Positions 39,231 through 53,500 of a stretch of 64,000 nucleotides of DNA are shown here, one piece after another. Each line of letters opens with the position of its first letter. The first letter of the stretch is position 1. The stretch is from NCBI RefSeq assembly GCF_000208745.1, contig NC_030856.1, positions 139,573 to 203,572 on the forward strand, in the 5' to 3' direction. Position numbers and translations under genes: made by a program. Origin of the DNA: Theobroma cacao. Its lineage: Eukaryota > Streptophyta > Magnoliopsida > Malvales > Malvaceae. The notes beneath the pieces are model-generated. The model searched no databases, had not been told where the DNA came from, and saw only the letters and a list, made by a program, of their open reading frames with translations.

Positions 39231-39899
39231 TTAAATTCCACAGAGAACAAACTTGCAGGCTGGAAAAACTAAACCTGAGAAGCAAACAAGACAAAGAGTA
39301 ATCAGGTACTGAGAGCACCATGTTAGAGGCTTCCATTTGATTTCGACGCTGGAACTCTTCATCCTTTTGCCAATGTGAGGCTCCCTGGACAAATCAAAGC
39401 TTGCCCCTTTCATCCTCAGTTCTTGAATGCATCTTGTAAGTGCCCGGTTATCGTTTCTCTCTCTCTGCAACTGCCCCCAAACTTTCCAGTGCCTGCAGAG
39501 CTTAACCTGAGCCAAAAACACAAACACAAGTGAAGTTGACATTGAAACAAGGGATGGTATCCACCATTTCTTGCAGGTGTGGTGCTCCTGGGCACTAACG
39601 GAAGATGTAAACAAAATGTTGAAGAAAAACCCATGGAAGATCAAAAAGAAACAACACAGCTGAAAGATCTCTCTCTTGATAGAGTCCAGCCTGGATTCTT
39701 TGTGAGCAATCCTGCGGCCAAAAAGATCTTCCTCTCTTTGCCACAACTTGAGAAGCAAAAGATGGCCTGGACTCTGAGAGATCTCCGTCAGTGGATGGTT
39801 TTGGATTGCTGTGATTGTGTTCAAAGCACATGAGAGCTTCTGTTGATGCTCTTCATCTACTGGGATTTCTACAACATGGGCATCTTTCATTTCAGCCAT
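39231..39899 (-). CDS. Small multi-pass membrane protein of unknown function
   Basis: A single open frame of 222 residues begins MAEMKDAHVVEIPVDEEHQQ. The first 78 residues are hydrophilic and contain a charged REEDLFGRRIAHKESRLDSIKRE helix. Three hydrophobic segments follow at about 79-101, 112-134 and 198-219. A basic helix around 140-162 (RERNDNRALTRCIQELR) could form a coiled coil. The position between THO3 and MYB80 matches Arabidopsis At5g56120, which I recall only as a transmembrane protein. I do not know a function. The long uninterrupted frame, good start context and conserved position support a real gene; shorter overlapping frames on the other strand do not. Confidence 0.7.
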   Translation of the reverse strand: MAEMKDAHVVEIPVDEEHQQKLSCALNTITAIQNHPLTEISQSPGHLLLLKLWQREEDLFGRRIAHKESRLDSIKREIFQLCCFFLIFHGFFFNILFTSSVSAQEHHTCKKWWIPSLVSMSTSLVFVFLAQVKLCRHWKVWGQLQRERNDNRALTRCIQELRMKGASFDLSREPHIGKRMKSSSVEIKWKPLTWCSQYLITLCLVCFSGLVFPACKFVLCGI

Positions 39900-40268
39900 T
39901 ACTGGTTGCTAATATAAACTAGAATATGTATATGCAGGTTGACAGGAAACAAGAAAATGAATGCTGATGATCCTGTAAGATCTTGAAAACAGAAGTAAAT
40001 GGAGAGCTTGAGAGTTTGAGGATCAGATTGCCTTGTTTGTGCCAAATGAGGGAGAGTTTCAGATACTTAAATTGTTTGCCAGGAACGCCTGAGATTGCAA
40101 ACGGTAACATTTCACAGCCAACGGTCAGATTTTCTTTCCATTTTATATTATGCTTCAGTTCATACTGAAACGGTCACTTCTCTTATTGGGCTCTGCTTGA
40201 AAAGCAAAACCCTTTTAGCTTGTCACCCAAATGGTAAGCCCAAACTTACAAGACTGCAAGCCCAAAAT

Positions 40269-40354
40269 TCTCTGCTCGGAGAGAGAGAGAGAGAGAGAGA
40301 GTACGTTACGTTNTCTCTGCTCGGAGAGAGAGAGAGAGAGAGAGAGAGTACGTT
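40269..40354. repeat. (GA)n microsatellite duplicated around a single N
   Basis: The unit TCTCTGCTCGGA-(GA)n-GTACGTT appears at 40269-40307 and again at 40314-40354, with one N at 40313 between them. The unique flanks of both copies are identical, which looks like two unmerged assembly ends rather than genomic duplication. Confidence 0.8.
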
Positions 40355-40389
40355 CTACTTTGAGCCTATGGAAATGGAATCACGTATAG

Positions 40390-41700
40390 TAGCATAATTC
40401 CTCCATCCACTTCCAACGAAAAAGAAAAATAAAAAGGAAAGGGAAAGGGAAATCCATGAAATGAAATAGGGAAAAAGGTTCGGTCTAATGACGTTCATTT
40501 TGCCGTGAAAAAGTGGCAGCCAAAGCATTGCAGATATGCAGAATCATTCCTTCCTATTCCTAACACTGTTACTAGCTAGGCTGTGTTGTGTGCCTTTGGT
40601 ATTACAGGGCTTAAAAGTAAGGCTGGATATGCAAAACAACTTTGCGGATTAGATTCTTCATGAAATCACTGAAGCAGAGTGAGTAGTAGACAAAGTCAAA
40701 AGCAATAAAGCAATAGGAATAAAAAAACCAAGTCTACATACCAAGGAAAACTAAAACTTTCAGTCCTTTGAATAAGCATTAGGTACCCCATAGCCTTAAA
40801 GAACGGCCCATTGTGAAGAAAGATCAGAGAAATATCAGCCTCAGCTTTGAAATTGAATCCAGCTATCCTAGACTCCTAGTGGTAAACGAAAAGTACAGTC
40901 TGTGTGTGCATGAAGCGGAAGCTGAGGCTTTGTTTTTGTTTTCTGGGTGAAAAAGGTAAACCTTTTCACTTCAGTTTTGAGCTCGAAGACGCAAAAAGTA
41001 GAGAGTGGAGTCGCCGTCAGAGCTGAGTAAGCGGGAGGATACTTTTTTCCAAACTGTCCTGTGTGAAAAGAGATGATGTCAAGTCATGGGCCGCGACCAA
41101 CCCTGAAACCAAAAAGGTTCTTAGATTATTCAATGGACTAATGCATGCCACGCTTAGCACAACAACCCCCTGTTTTGTTCCAAGTGTTCCACGGTTCTGT
41201 TTGTTCTTATTTCCCCTTCATTTCTCATGTTTTGGAGAGTAAATTTCACTAGCAATGATGATAATTACAAAAAGGGAAAGGAAAATTACATGTTGAGTGG
41301 TGGACAAATTGCTTATACATATACTCTCTATGCATTTGGTTGAGTGGTTAGAATTCAATCCTACTGAAAATAGCAATACAGCTAGTAATTAATTCCTTTA
41401 ATGAATTCGTGTATAACTTAATTTGACGGCTCTTTAGAATTTGTGTACATAAAAAAGCCTAAAGTCAGAAACAGGGCACATCATCATCAGCACTCAGCCC
41501 CTTCCCCACGAAACAACTGAAAAAAGGAAATCTTTTCCTATTTATTTTTCTTGTTTAAGAAGACAAAGAAAAATCAACAAGAACCCATTAAATCATAGCA
41601 ACTATAAGTAGTCTGCCCAAAGTTTTAAACCCAATCCTATTTCATTTCTTTCTCCCATTTCTCTTCTTCTTCATTGTTTTCGATCAGAATTAAGAGTTGA
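40390..41700. other. Intergenic region upstream of PA200
   Basis: No coding frame is convincing. The right end, from about 41600, is the probable PA200 leader (CT-rich, then AAGACAAGAAAGAAGC before the start). No RNA gene or mobile element was recognised. Confidence 0.45.
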
Positions 41701-41753
41701 TTCAAAATCAAAAGACAAGAAAGAAGCTGCAAGCTTCGGCCTTGGCTTGAGAT

Positions 41754-44700
41754 ATGCATCTCTACAATGCATGGCTGCCCCCACCGGTTGCAGAAGAGAC
41801 CAAGAAGGAGAAAGAATCCTTCTCTCGGGTCGTCTCTTCTGTCAAGAACCTTTATCGACCCGATGACCCGGATTCCGTTTACTCCACTCTGAAATGGATC
41901 TCTGTTATCGACCTGTAAGCTCTAATTTCTTTCTCCAATCTTCTGCCTTTCCTTTCCTTTCTTTTTCTTTTCTTTTACATTAAATTCTTGGTGTAGAAAG
42001 TCAGTTGGGTGCTTTTCTTTTCAGTTTTAGTTTTGAATTGGGTTGGATTTCGGTTCAAGAATGACTCAAAGGGACATCTTTTTCCTTGAAATTTAAGCTA
42101 CCCAGTATAGATAATTAAGTTATTGCTTAAGAGTTTTTGACTGCTCATGGAGTTTTTATTAAGGTGGAGGGGAAGGAACCTAAAACAGGTAGGTTGAAGG
42201 AGGACGCTTGCAGTACGCAGGCACTCAATCTTGAAGGAGCTATTAATGATTGGGACTTACTAGTTTTAGTTGAGACCTTCAATATGGAACTTTTGGTTTT
42301 GGGAGTTGGTGGGAGAAGGTGTTACTATAGCTGTGCGTCCTGAACAAATCATGACCTCTATTGTAATGTTTGGTGGCATGATTAAAGAACCTTATAATCC
42401 CTTTGCAGTTTGAGCCATGTTGAATGCAGTCGGCGTGGCAGGCACTGCACATGGAAAACCTGAAAATATAACATAGACTGAGCTCTACACCGACTAAGTC
42501 AATTTTCTTGAAGTCTATCCTTAACTGTTTGCTAGCAAGTTTGGTGCCACTGAGCAAAATAGAGGTGAGAGATGGGTGGTGGACCATGTGTGTCATTCTA
42601 TGAGTAGCATTTTCGTGTTCTTTACATAAGATGACATCAAATAGTATTGACACCAAGGCTTGAGCATCTTCATACTGGTAGTTATTTTTAGAACTGTTTA
42701 ATTATAACTTGTAGGACATCTTAATGCCATAAGAATACCTGCATTGCATCATAAGGAGAGTTTTATAGCTGTTTCAGGGTGGAATCTTTCATTTATACTT
42801 TATGTTGGACTAATCTCCTTTTGTTTTACATGATTCACAAAGTGCTTCCCCTCTGAATAAAAATTTCTTACAAACAGTAACTATTACATTTGGCAAGATT
42901 CAAGTTTATACGGATATTTAGTTATAATGCATACATGTCCCTTGACTATCTATGTCAACAGTTGTTTAAGTTGAATTGCTGTGCGTACTTGGTGATATGA
43001 ACTGTCTATTTGTTAATGTCACTTTCGTGGTTTCATTATTAGAAACGCTTTCAGCAAAGTGGATGTAAGTAGATTATTTGTTGTTATATGACACCTTGAC
43101 AATTATGGTGGATTACAGGGTGTCAAATCTGACTTATTATTTGTTGCTTTGCAGTTTCATAAAGGCAAAAAGTGATATATCTTTGGAAGACGTAGATTCA
43201 GTTGTTGAGATTGGCTTAGAATTATTCCATAAATCACAGAGCAAGCTTTATGCTCAGGTGGTACATTGAATCCTTGAAAGAATAATCTTTTTATTTGTGC
43301 TTCTGTCATTCTTTTTCTAATTGATGGTTCCTTTGATACATATTAGGTTAGATGGGGAAATATCTTAGTCAGATTGCTTAATAAGTATCGAAAGAAATTG
43401 TCCTTGAAAGTTCAGTGGCGGCCTTTGTATGATACTCTTATTCATACGCATTTCACAAGGTTAGTTATAGACATCTGCTACCAATGATTGCAATGTGATA
43501 AAAAGGGTGATAAAATTGCTATGAATCTTATATAGTATGAATGTTCATGTTTCATTTTGTATTTTTTGAATCCATATTATTGGTAGATGACATTGACAAG
43601 TTAACAGAAAGCTTTGTTATCTCTTTCCTCCCCACACTCCCTTTTTGCCCTTACTCCCTACAGTGTCGTGGTAATATTTAAGGTCATAACTACCACCGAT
43701 GGCATGCCATTAGGGTTCTCAATTTTGAACCTTTATGATGTTAAGTCTTAAACTTAATCCTTGTCTTAAAGGAAGGGATTTCATAAACATTTTCCCATAA
43801 GTCATCTCTCTTTAAATTTCAGCTCAATAGTTTACCCATTCTTGACCTCTTAAAAGTCCCTTATGTGTTGAGTTTAGTTTATTTTAGAACTTTATATGCT
43901 GCTTGTCCTTTGATTATGTATGTTTTTCAGGAATACAGGTCCAGAGGGATGGAGATTGAGACAGCGGCATTTTGAGACTGTTACTTCCCTTGTTAGATCA
44001 TGCCGACGGTTCTTTCCAGCTGGTTCTGCCTCGGAGATTTGGTTCGAGTTTAGGTAAGTGCTCTGAGGTTCCTTTTTAATTTTCATAATCAGCTCTGAGA
44101 TATGTATTGTTTCTCCATAAACTAGTGTGATCTTTTTGTATTTTAAATGGACGTCAAACTCTCAAACTGTCTTGAGAAAAATTTAGTTTTTGTTCCATCT
44201 GATTCAATATATTTGGGCATTTATACAGTTGATGCTAATAAGAGGCTACAAAATAAGAAATCAAAGCAGTCACTATGGTCTTTTGTATTGGGACCTTATT
44301 GACCTCCTCCTTTAGTATTCATGGTTCTTACAAGAACTCTAGGTCAGGGTTTTTGAGTACCTTGTGAAATAGAATTATCTTCTGGTAATAATGGCTAACA
44401 TTTTAAGTGCACCATTAAATATCTAAAAGATTTTTAACATATTCTCAGATCTCTTTTGGAAAATCCTTGGCACAATGCAACCTTTGAAGGAGCTGGATTT
44501 GTGAGACTCTTCCTTCCTACAAATTCAGACAATCAAGACTTCTTCTCAGAGTAAGAAAACATATATTTGGGGACTATGACCTTGTGGTTTTAACCTCAGT
44601 ACCTTGAGAAAATTAATTTCCAATCTTTGGAATGGCAGTAATTGGATTAGAGAGTGTATGGAACTCTGGGACTCAATTCCAAATTGTCAATTCTGGAACG

Positions 44701-47464
44701 GTCAATGGACTGCTGTTATGGCTCGTGTAGTGAAGAATTACAAGTTTATCAACTGGGAGTGTTTTTTACCTACATTGTTTACTAGATTTTTAAACATGTT
44801 TGAGGTGAGTGTATTATTCAAGTGTCCTTAAACCGTATATTTTGTTGGTTTGGAAGAAGTGATCCTTCATATCCAAATAGTTGAAGTTGCTTAAAGCTCA
44901 TACACACACACACACACACATTTGCTGATGAGCAAGATTTAAATTTATTCTTTGACAACTGTTTATCAGAGACTACATTTAAAACATAAGCTGATCTGAG
45001 CCTTCTATAATGAAGGCTTCTGTGTGCTTTTCATGCTTTTGTTGTTACTCTTTCATGCCTTTCTTTTTCTCAATTCTTCTTTCCATGCTTGCTCTTTGGT
45101 TCTATCTGGGATCTTATTGTAGTTTTAATTTTCAATCAGCTTTGTTATTGTTCTGATTTTTTCTATGTTAAATTTCTCCATTCCAGGTTCCTGTGGCAAG
45201 TGGAAGTGGATCTTATCCTTTTTCTGTGGACGTACCCAGAAATACAAGGTTCTTGTTCTCCAATAAGACAGTCACTCCAGCAAAGGCCATTGCAAAATCA
45301 GTTGTAAGATAAAAAACCATGGCACTTATGTTGCAGGGTTTTTGAATTGATACTCATGTATGGTTCCTAGTATTGTTTTTTGATGCTCTATTTGGAAAAC
45401 ATATTACAGGTGTATTTATTAAAGCCTGGTAGTATGGCACAAGAACATTTCGAGAAATTGGTCAACCTCTTAGAACAGTTAGTTTATCGACATCTTTAAT
45501 GCTCTAGTTCTGTTTTCAAGTTATATGTTCTATTCAAGTGATTCTATTTATTGGTTCTTAGATTGTTGTTGTTTTTATTTTTTGTGTTTTCTTCGTAGAT
45601 ATTACCATCCCTCAAATGGTGGTCGGTGGACTTATTCGTTGGAGCGATTTCTGCTGTATTTGGTGATTACATTCCAAAAACGCTTACAGCATGAGCAGCA
45701 GTAAGTATCTTCTGACAACATTGTGTATGTGTTCTGCATTTGATCTGACATGTATTCTACTTATGTGCTGTGATTGCAGGAACACAGATAATGATAGTCA
45801 GGCTGAGCTTTACTTAGGAAAATTAGAAAGGAGTGCATTTGTCAATGTGCTGCTGAGGCTTATTGATCGTGGTCAATATAGCAAAAATGAACATCTTTCT
45901 GAGACCGTTGCTGCAGCAACATCGATCTTATCCTATGTGGAGCCCTCTCTGGTACTTCCATTTTTGGCTTCTCGATTCCATATGGCCTTGGAGACGGTTA
46001 GTAATGTTGTTGCATTTAGCGTTTACAACATTTTAATCATAGTAGTACACTGGTCTGATTGATGTGACTTAATTATCATTGCTTGTAAAATTATGTGTCT
46101 TCCATCGTCTTAGCTTCATTTTTCCACTTTTGTGTCTAGTCAGATGACTGCCACCCACCAGTTGAAAACTGCTGTGATGTCAGTAGCATTTGCCGGGCGG
46201 TCTCTTTTTTTCACATCCCTATCAAATGGTTCAGTTAACCCGGTTGATCTTGGAGGTGGTGATGATACATTCATTGATCTTCTCATGATTTCATTATCAA
46301 ATGCACTCCTTGGTATGGATGCCAATGATCCTCCTAAAACCTTGGCAACAATGCAACTAATAGGTTCCATCTTTTCCAATGTAAGCTCCAAGTCTCTAAT
46401 CCTCAGAGCAAGTTGGCTCAAATTTAATCTTTTTCAACTACATTTTTTTTCTTCTTTTCATTCCTTTCCCTCTTATTCACTTAATAATTACAGATGGCTA
46501 TGCTGGATGATAATATAGATGAGCTCTCGTTCATGCCCATGATTCGCTTTTCTGAATGGCTAGATGAATTCTTTTGCCGCCTATTTTCATTACTTCTACA
46601 TTTGGAACCCAGCAGTGTTCTGTAAGTAATGGGTGCTACCGGTCGTAGTCTTTGTTACATTATATTTGGAATCATTTATTGCTGTTTTTGCAGGAATGAA
46701 GGCCTTCATTCATCAGCAACATCAGGAACTTTTCTGGTTGAAGATGGACCATACTACTTTTGCATGCTTGAAATCTTGCTTGGGAGACTTTCAAAACAAC
46801 TATATAATCAGGTTTCTGTTTTTGGATTCAAATGATAAGTTCATGGATTTTGTTTTTTGGGAATCTGTTCTTGTTAACTTTCCCTTTCAATCAGAACAGG
46901 CTTTGAAGAAAATCTCCAAATTCGTTTGGACAAATATTCTTCCTGGGGCAATTGCAGAGGTAGGACTGCTTTGTTGCGCATGTGTTCATTCAAATCCAGA
47001 AGAGGCGGTTGTTCACCTTGTAGAACCAATTTTATCATCTGTTCTATCCTCTTTGAATGGAACACCTGTTACAGGATTTGGAGGAAGAGGAATTCTGGAT
47101 CCCTCAGTTTCAACCAAGGTTTTTGCTTGTCAATGGTCTTCTTGGTAGCTTTATTTCTCTTCCAGATTTTCGTAGTGGAAGTTAATATATTTTCTTCTTG
47201 TTATTTTCGTTTTAGGCTAAACCCACCCTTTCTCCAGCTCTTGAAACTGCAATTGATTATCAATTAAAAATATTATCAGTTGCCATCAGCTATGGAGGGT
47301 CTGCACTTCTCCATTACAAGGATCAATTTAAGGAAGCGATTGTTTCTGCATTTGACTCCCCTTCTTGGAAGGTTATTTTTTTTTTTTGCCCATGCATATA
47401 AATAATGTATACCTTAATCTAAATGAGATGCTCTTTGAAAAAGTTTTGTTGAGTTTTTGTTCCT

Positions 47465-47498
<34 letters not shown>

Positions 47499-47526
47499 NG
47501 TTAAGTTTGTAGTTTGTTTCTTCCTC

Positions 47527-47564
<38 letters not shown>

Positions 47565-50500
47565 GTGACTGACTTGTTTTAGATTTCAGGTTAATGGAGC
47601 TGGTGATCATCTTCTTCGGTCACTGCTTGGAAGCCTGGTCCTATATTATCCTATGGATCAATACAAGTATTTTATTTTCATTTCATTTGTTCAAATAATT
47701 ATCATTGTTGTTTTGCAACTTGCCTTGGAACAAAATAAAGGAAAATCTGGCTTTTAGGTGCATCTTGAATCACCCTGCTGCTGCTGCATTAGAGGAATGG
47801 ATCAGCACAAAAGATTATTCTAATGATGGAGCACTGAAGGCCCCTAAATGGCATATTCCAAGTGATGAAGAAGTTCAATTTGCTAATGAACTTTTAATTC
47901 TCCATTTTCAATCGGCTTTAGATGATCTTTTAAGAATATGCCAAACTAAGATCCACTCTGATCCAGGTAAAACACAATTGTCAGGTTTTTTTTTTCATGC
48001 AAATATTTATTGGTGGGGGATTTTAGTTTGAAGGGATTTTTTTGAATCGTGTTGAAGACTGATAGATATAAAATTTTCTGGAAAATCCCTATGGGAATGA
48101 GTGCTTATTTGTTTCTTATCTCATTTTCGGGAATGTTCATGAAGTATTATTTGTTGAGAAATGCCAATCTAATATTGTTTTGTTTAATAGTTAACAAGTA
48201 ACTGTTTCTTACTGTCACTTGTTAATTTCATATTATGATATAAAATAATATTTTTTGACATTCATGTTCAATTTATGATGCAGGCAACGAGAAAGAGCAC
48301 TTGAAAGTGACTCTTTTACGTATTGATTCTTCATTGCAAGGTGTATTATCTTGCTTGCCTGATTTCAGGCCATCTTCCAGGAACGGCACGATTGAAGACT
48401 CTAGTTATCCTTCTTTTCTAATAGCTGGAGCTACAGGTTCAAGAGTTGGCAGCAATCAACTGCGGGAAAAGGCTGCTGAGGTTATACACACTGCCTGCAA
48501 GTAATATTTCTAATTTCTTTGCATCTGGGTATTATTCTGTCAGTCTAAGCAGCTATAGTTGCTGAATTTCTTCTGCTTTTGCTATGTGCACAGATACTTA
48601 CTAGAGGAAAAATCAGATGACAGCATTTTATTGATTCTCATTATACGTATCATGGATGCTCTTGGAAACTACGGTAATAGACACTATGTACAGATGGAAT
48701 AAATTTCTTAAACTCATGGGAGATGCCCTTCTGACCTGTGTCTCCTTCCTCACATCAATTTATTTTCCGACCTGTTTCATATAGGAAGTTTGGAATATGA
48801 CGAGTGGTCAAATCATAGGCAGGCTTGGAAGTTGGAATCTGCTGCCATTGTAGAGCCTCCAATAAATTTTATAGCATCTTCACATTCTAAAGGAAAGAGA
48901 AGGTACAGAGTTCTATCCTGATGTCCCTTTTGACAATTACTGGTACAGTGTTAGAGGATCATGGCATCTAATTCTGAATCTATTCTTGTATTTAGGCCTA
49001 GGTGGGCTCTCATTGACAAGGCATACATGCACAGCACATGGAGATCTTCTCAATCATCTTATCATCTGTTTCGTACCAATGGAAATTTCTTGCCACCAGA
49101 CCATGTAATTTTGTTGATGGATGATCTTTTAAATCTTTCTTTGCATAACTATGAAAGCGTTCGCATGTAAGTCCTCTGATTTTAATCATTCTGTCAGGTC
49201 ATTCTACCGCTCACCTTGCATTAAATTTGAATATGTTTAAATGAGCCAGTATTATGAACAGCAGCAGACAACCACATTAAACATTCAATCTTGAAAATCC
49301 GTGTGAACATGTTCCAGGAAGAATAGTCTAGTACATTGGAACTATATGAGTGGGAACTGTTATCAGTTTATTTGTTTATTGAAATTATACTTCTAATGAC
49401 AATTTTACACATCTGCTTATTTCAAGCTGTTAGTAGAGTATGCTGGTTTATGTGGGTTACAAGATCGAGGTGAAAACATGTTTTTTGATTGTATCTGATG
49501 ATCTCTTTTGCTTGTTTGTTAGGCTTGCTGGAAAATCTCTGTTGAAGATAATGAAGAGGTGGCCATCTTTGATTTCAAAGTGTGTGCTCTCTCTGTGTGA
49601 GAATTTGAGGAAACCTAATTCACCGGACCATGCGGTTCTAGGTTCTTGTGCTGTGCTTTCTACACAGACAGTTCTGAAGCATTTGACAACGGTAATCATT
49701 CAGCATAAAGTTGTCATAGTTTATTCTAAAATGTTTTCTTATATATACTCTATTCTTTCAGGATCCACAAGCATTTGGTTCATTTCTCCTTGCAATTCTT
49801 TTAAGGTTACCTCAGTTTCTTGGCTGGATTTACTTTAAAAGTGCTGCTCTTAAAGTTACATGAAATGGCATTGGCTTTATGCTTTTTTTCCCCCCATTTT
49901 CAGCTCCCATCATGAATCACTGAAAGCCCAGAAAGCAATCAATGAGGTATAAGTCTTCTCTTGCAGTAATATTCTGGAGGTCACCTGTCAAAATCTCTTT
50001 GCTTATAATTTCTTTATGCTTCCAGCTTTTTGTCAAATACAACATCTACTTTGCGGGTGTGTCTAAAAACATCTTTAAGACAGTGGATAATCACATAGAT
50101 ACCCCAGACTTTGCAGATCTGGTGTCTCAGATTGGTTCAATGAGTTTTGATTCTACGGGTTTGCATTGGCGGTAAGAGTAACTATATTCCCACTTAATAT
50201 ACTGATTATTAATTATGGACATTTATATGAGCAGTCATGCATTCTACTTTTATTATATATTTGCAGATGTGCATTACTTTCAGCTTGATGATGTACACAT
50301 TAAAGAATTATTTTTCTACCAGACTTTGAAATAATATGATATCAGACTGAGGCTCTTCTTTTTTTTCTTGGGTTTAATTCTTCTGTTCCAGGTATAATCT
50401 GATGGCTAACAGAGTTTTGCTCTTGTTGGCCGTGTCATGTAGGCATGACCCAAACTTTTCACCAAAAATCCTTGGTGAAACTGCTGGTGAGTGTTTTTCT

Positions 50501-53500
50501 TGGCCAATGGATTGTGTCTTAACTTCTCCTGGTACTTTTCCCATTACTTTAGAAGGAATTTTTGGAATCCAGTTTTTATTTATTTATTTTTTGCCTGCCT
50601 AGGACACTTCCTAAAGAACTTGAAAAGTCAACTTCCTCAGACAAGAATACTTGCAATCTCGGCTCTAAATACGCTATTAAAAGATTCACCTTATAAGATG
50701 TCAGCTGATGATCGACCACTATTCTCTGGGAATTCACAAGAAAATGCCGAATCATCCCTTGAAGGAGCATTAAGGGAGATATTTCAGGAAGAGGGATTTT
50801 TTAATGAGACCTTAAATAGTTTGTCCCATGTCCATATAATAACTGATACTGAGAGTGCATCTTCTAGAGGAAATCATGGAAATTCTTCCTTTCAGAGCTT
50901 GGCTGACAAATCGATCACCCGTTTTTATTTCGACTTTTCAGCTACATGGCCACGTACTCCTAGTTGGATCTCTTTATTAGGAAGCGATACTTTTTACTCA
51001 AACTTTGCTCGTATATTTAAGCGGTTAATCCAAGAATGTGGAATGCCGGTTTTACTTGCACTGAAAAGTACATTGGAGGAGTTTGTCAATGCCAAGGAGA
51101 GGTCTAAGCAGTGTGTCGCTGCTGAAGCATTTGCTGGAGTGTTACATTCTGATGTCAATGGCCTTTTAGAGGAATGGGACAGCTGGATGATGGTCCAGTT
51201 GCAGAACATTATTCTTGCTCAATCGGTGGAATCCATTCCTGAGTGGGCAGCTTGTATACGTTATGCAGTTACAGGAAAAGGAAAGCATGGAACAAGAGTT
51301 CCCCTTCTGAGGCAACAGATTTTGAACTGCTTGTTGACACCTTTACCTCCAACTGTAACTACAACTGTAGTTGCGAAGCGGTATGCTTTTATTTCTGCTG
51401 CACTTATAGAGCTATCCCCGCAAAAAATGCCTGTGCCTGAGATACAGATGCACAATAAACTTCTGGATGAATTGCTGGGTAATATGTGCCATTCATCGGC
51501 CCAAGTAAGCTTGCCTCTCATCTACATATGTAAATTTCTATGCATGGGAAAATCTAAATAGTCCTCACTTCCGTTTTCCATTTGTTGGATGGATAGCCTT
51601 ACAAATTTTGATATGAATATTGATATCATGATGTTTTTCTTATAATGAATCTCTCATATAATTCTGTATTGGACAGGTAAGGGAAGCTATTGGGGTTACC
51701 CTTTCTGTGTTGTGCTCTAACATTCGGCTCCATGCGTCATCTTCGCAAGATCATTCGAATGACAGGGGAAAGACTAATATCAATAACCAACTTAAGGAGG
51801 AAAATTGGGTTCAACTACTAACGGAAAGAGCATCCGAACTTGTTGTGAACATTCAGAATTCTAGCCTGTCTGATGTTATAGATACCTCGACAGATATAAG
51901 TACCAAAAATGGTTATCAGAATGGTGATTCACAGGATGATGTCAAATGGATGGAAACTGTATTGAACTTTTAGTCTCTTTGTTATTCTTGATTACTCTGA
52001 ATGTGTTCTTCTTTAACTTTTTTAAATCTCCTTTGATGACTTATCACATTTTGTAACGTGCAGTTATTTCATTTTATCATATCAACTTTGAAGTCTGGAA
52101 GATCTTCATATTTGCTTGACGTGATTGTGGGGCTTCTATATCCTGTAATTTCCTTGCAGGTATGTGAAGCTAATATTTTGCTTCTATTTCTCTTAGATTC
52201 TACTTAGGTGCTATTATTTTTTATTGCCTTGTACTCACTTGAGCACTCTAGTCTCAGGTAGCTAATTGTGGTTTTGACAATCATGTTTGAGAAAAAGGAG
52301 AAAGGAAAAAAAATCATTACCAGATACTGAAAAAGTTCTCATTATTTTAGAGATTGGAATATGGAAGTAATCGCAGATGATGAAAAAGATTTTCATAGCA
52401 TTGACAATATGGTTTACTTTAGTTGCTCTTTTTCTTTCTTGCTTCTTTTGAATTTGACATAGAGCTGCCTTATTGGAACTCTCTCTCTCTCTCTCTCTCT
52501 CTATTACTTTAAGTTTNCCTTACTTTGGTAACGTACTCTCTCTCTCTCTCTCTCTCTATCTTTAAATTTTGGCTTTCTGGTAACTGATTTCCTTAAGATT
52601 TAATCATGTTTGGCCATCCTGACTTTTATAACTGAGATATTTTGGCCTTTGGAAGGAAACGTCAAACAAAGATTTGTCAACGTTAGCAAAGGCAGCATTT
52701 GAATTACTAAAATGGAGAATCATTTTGGAACCCCATCTCCAGAAGGCTGTTTCTGTTATTCTTTCTTCTGCAAAGGATCCTAACTGGCGAACTAGATCAG
52801 CAACTCTAACATATCTACGAACTTTTATGTTCAGGTGTGTTACTTTAAGGATTTATATAAGGACATTGGTAATTTCCTATTTTGGCAAGCTAGTTGGAGG
52901 AGTCACCTCCTGCATATAGCTTTGGAAAATTTTGGTATGGATTCTAATGCAGTTGTGTGCTTTATTACAGGCACACCTTCATTCTCTTGAAAGGGGACAA
53001 ACAAAAGATCTGGAAAACAGTGGAGAAGCTACTTCAAGACAACCAAGTGGAGGTAGATTTTTGGCTAAATCTTCAATCAAAGAGTGGCATGTGTGGGCTA
53101 TATTAATAGTAGACTTTATTAGGTGGGATTTTTAGTGATAAAGAGTAGGAACTGACTGAAGGTATCGGTATTGTTCTGGACTCTGAGATGAAGTACAAAA
53201 TGACAAAATTGAAGTCAATGTGCTTTTAAAATAATTGTTTTATACGTGATTTTTTTTTTTTTGCCTCTGTTTGAGGATCAAGGTCCTTGGGCAGGAAATA
53301 GGATATTATTACTTTCAACTAAAATAGCTAAATTTGCTCAGGTAAGAGAGCATGCTGCAGGGGTGCTAGCTGGCCTAATGAAGGGTGGGGATGAAGATTT
53401 AGCTGGAGATTTCCGTGATAGGGCATACATAGAGGCAAATTCCATTCAAAGAAGGAGAAAGACAAGGTATTTCTATGTTTTCGTCCCGTTAAACGTTATG

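Noticed and set aside
50576..51521. Several minus-strand frames inside PA200 exon 27
   Set aside because: They mirror the long 902-base coding exon of PA200 and show no family features.
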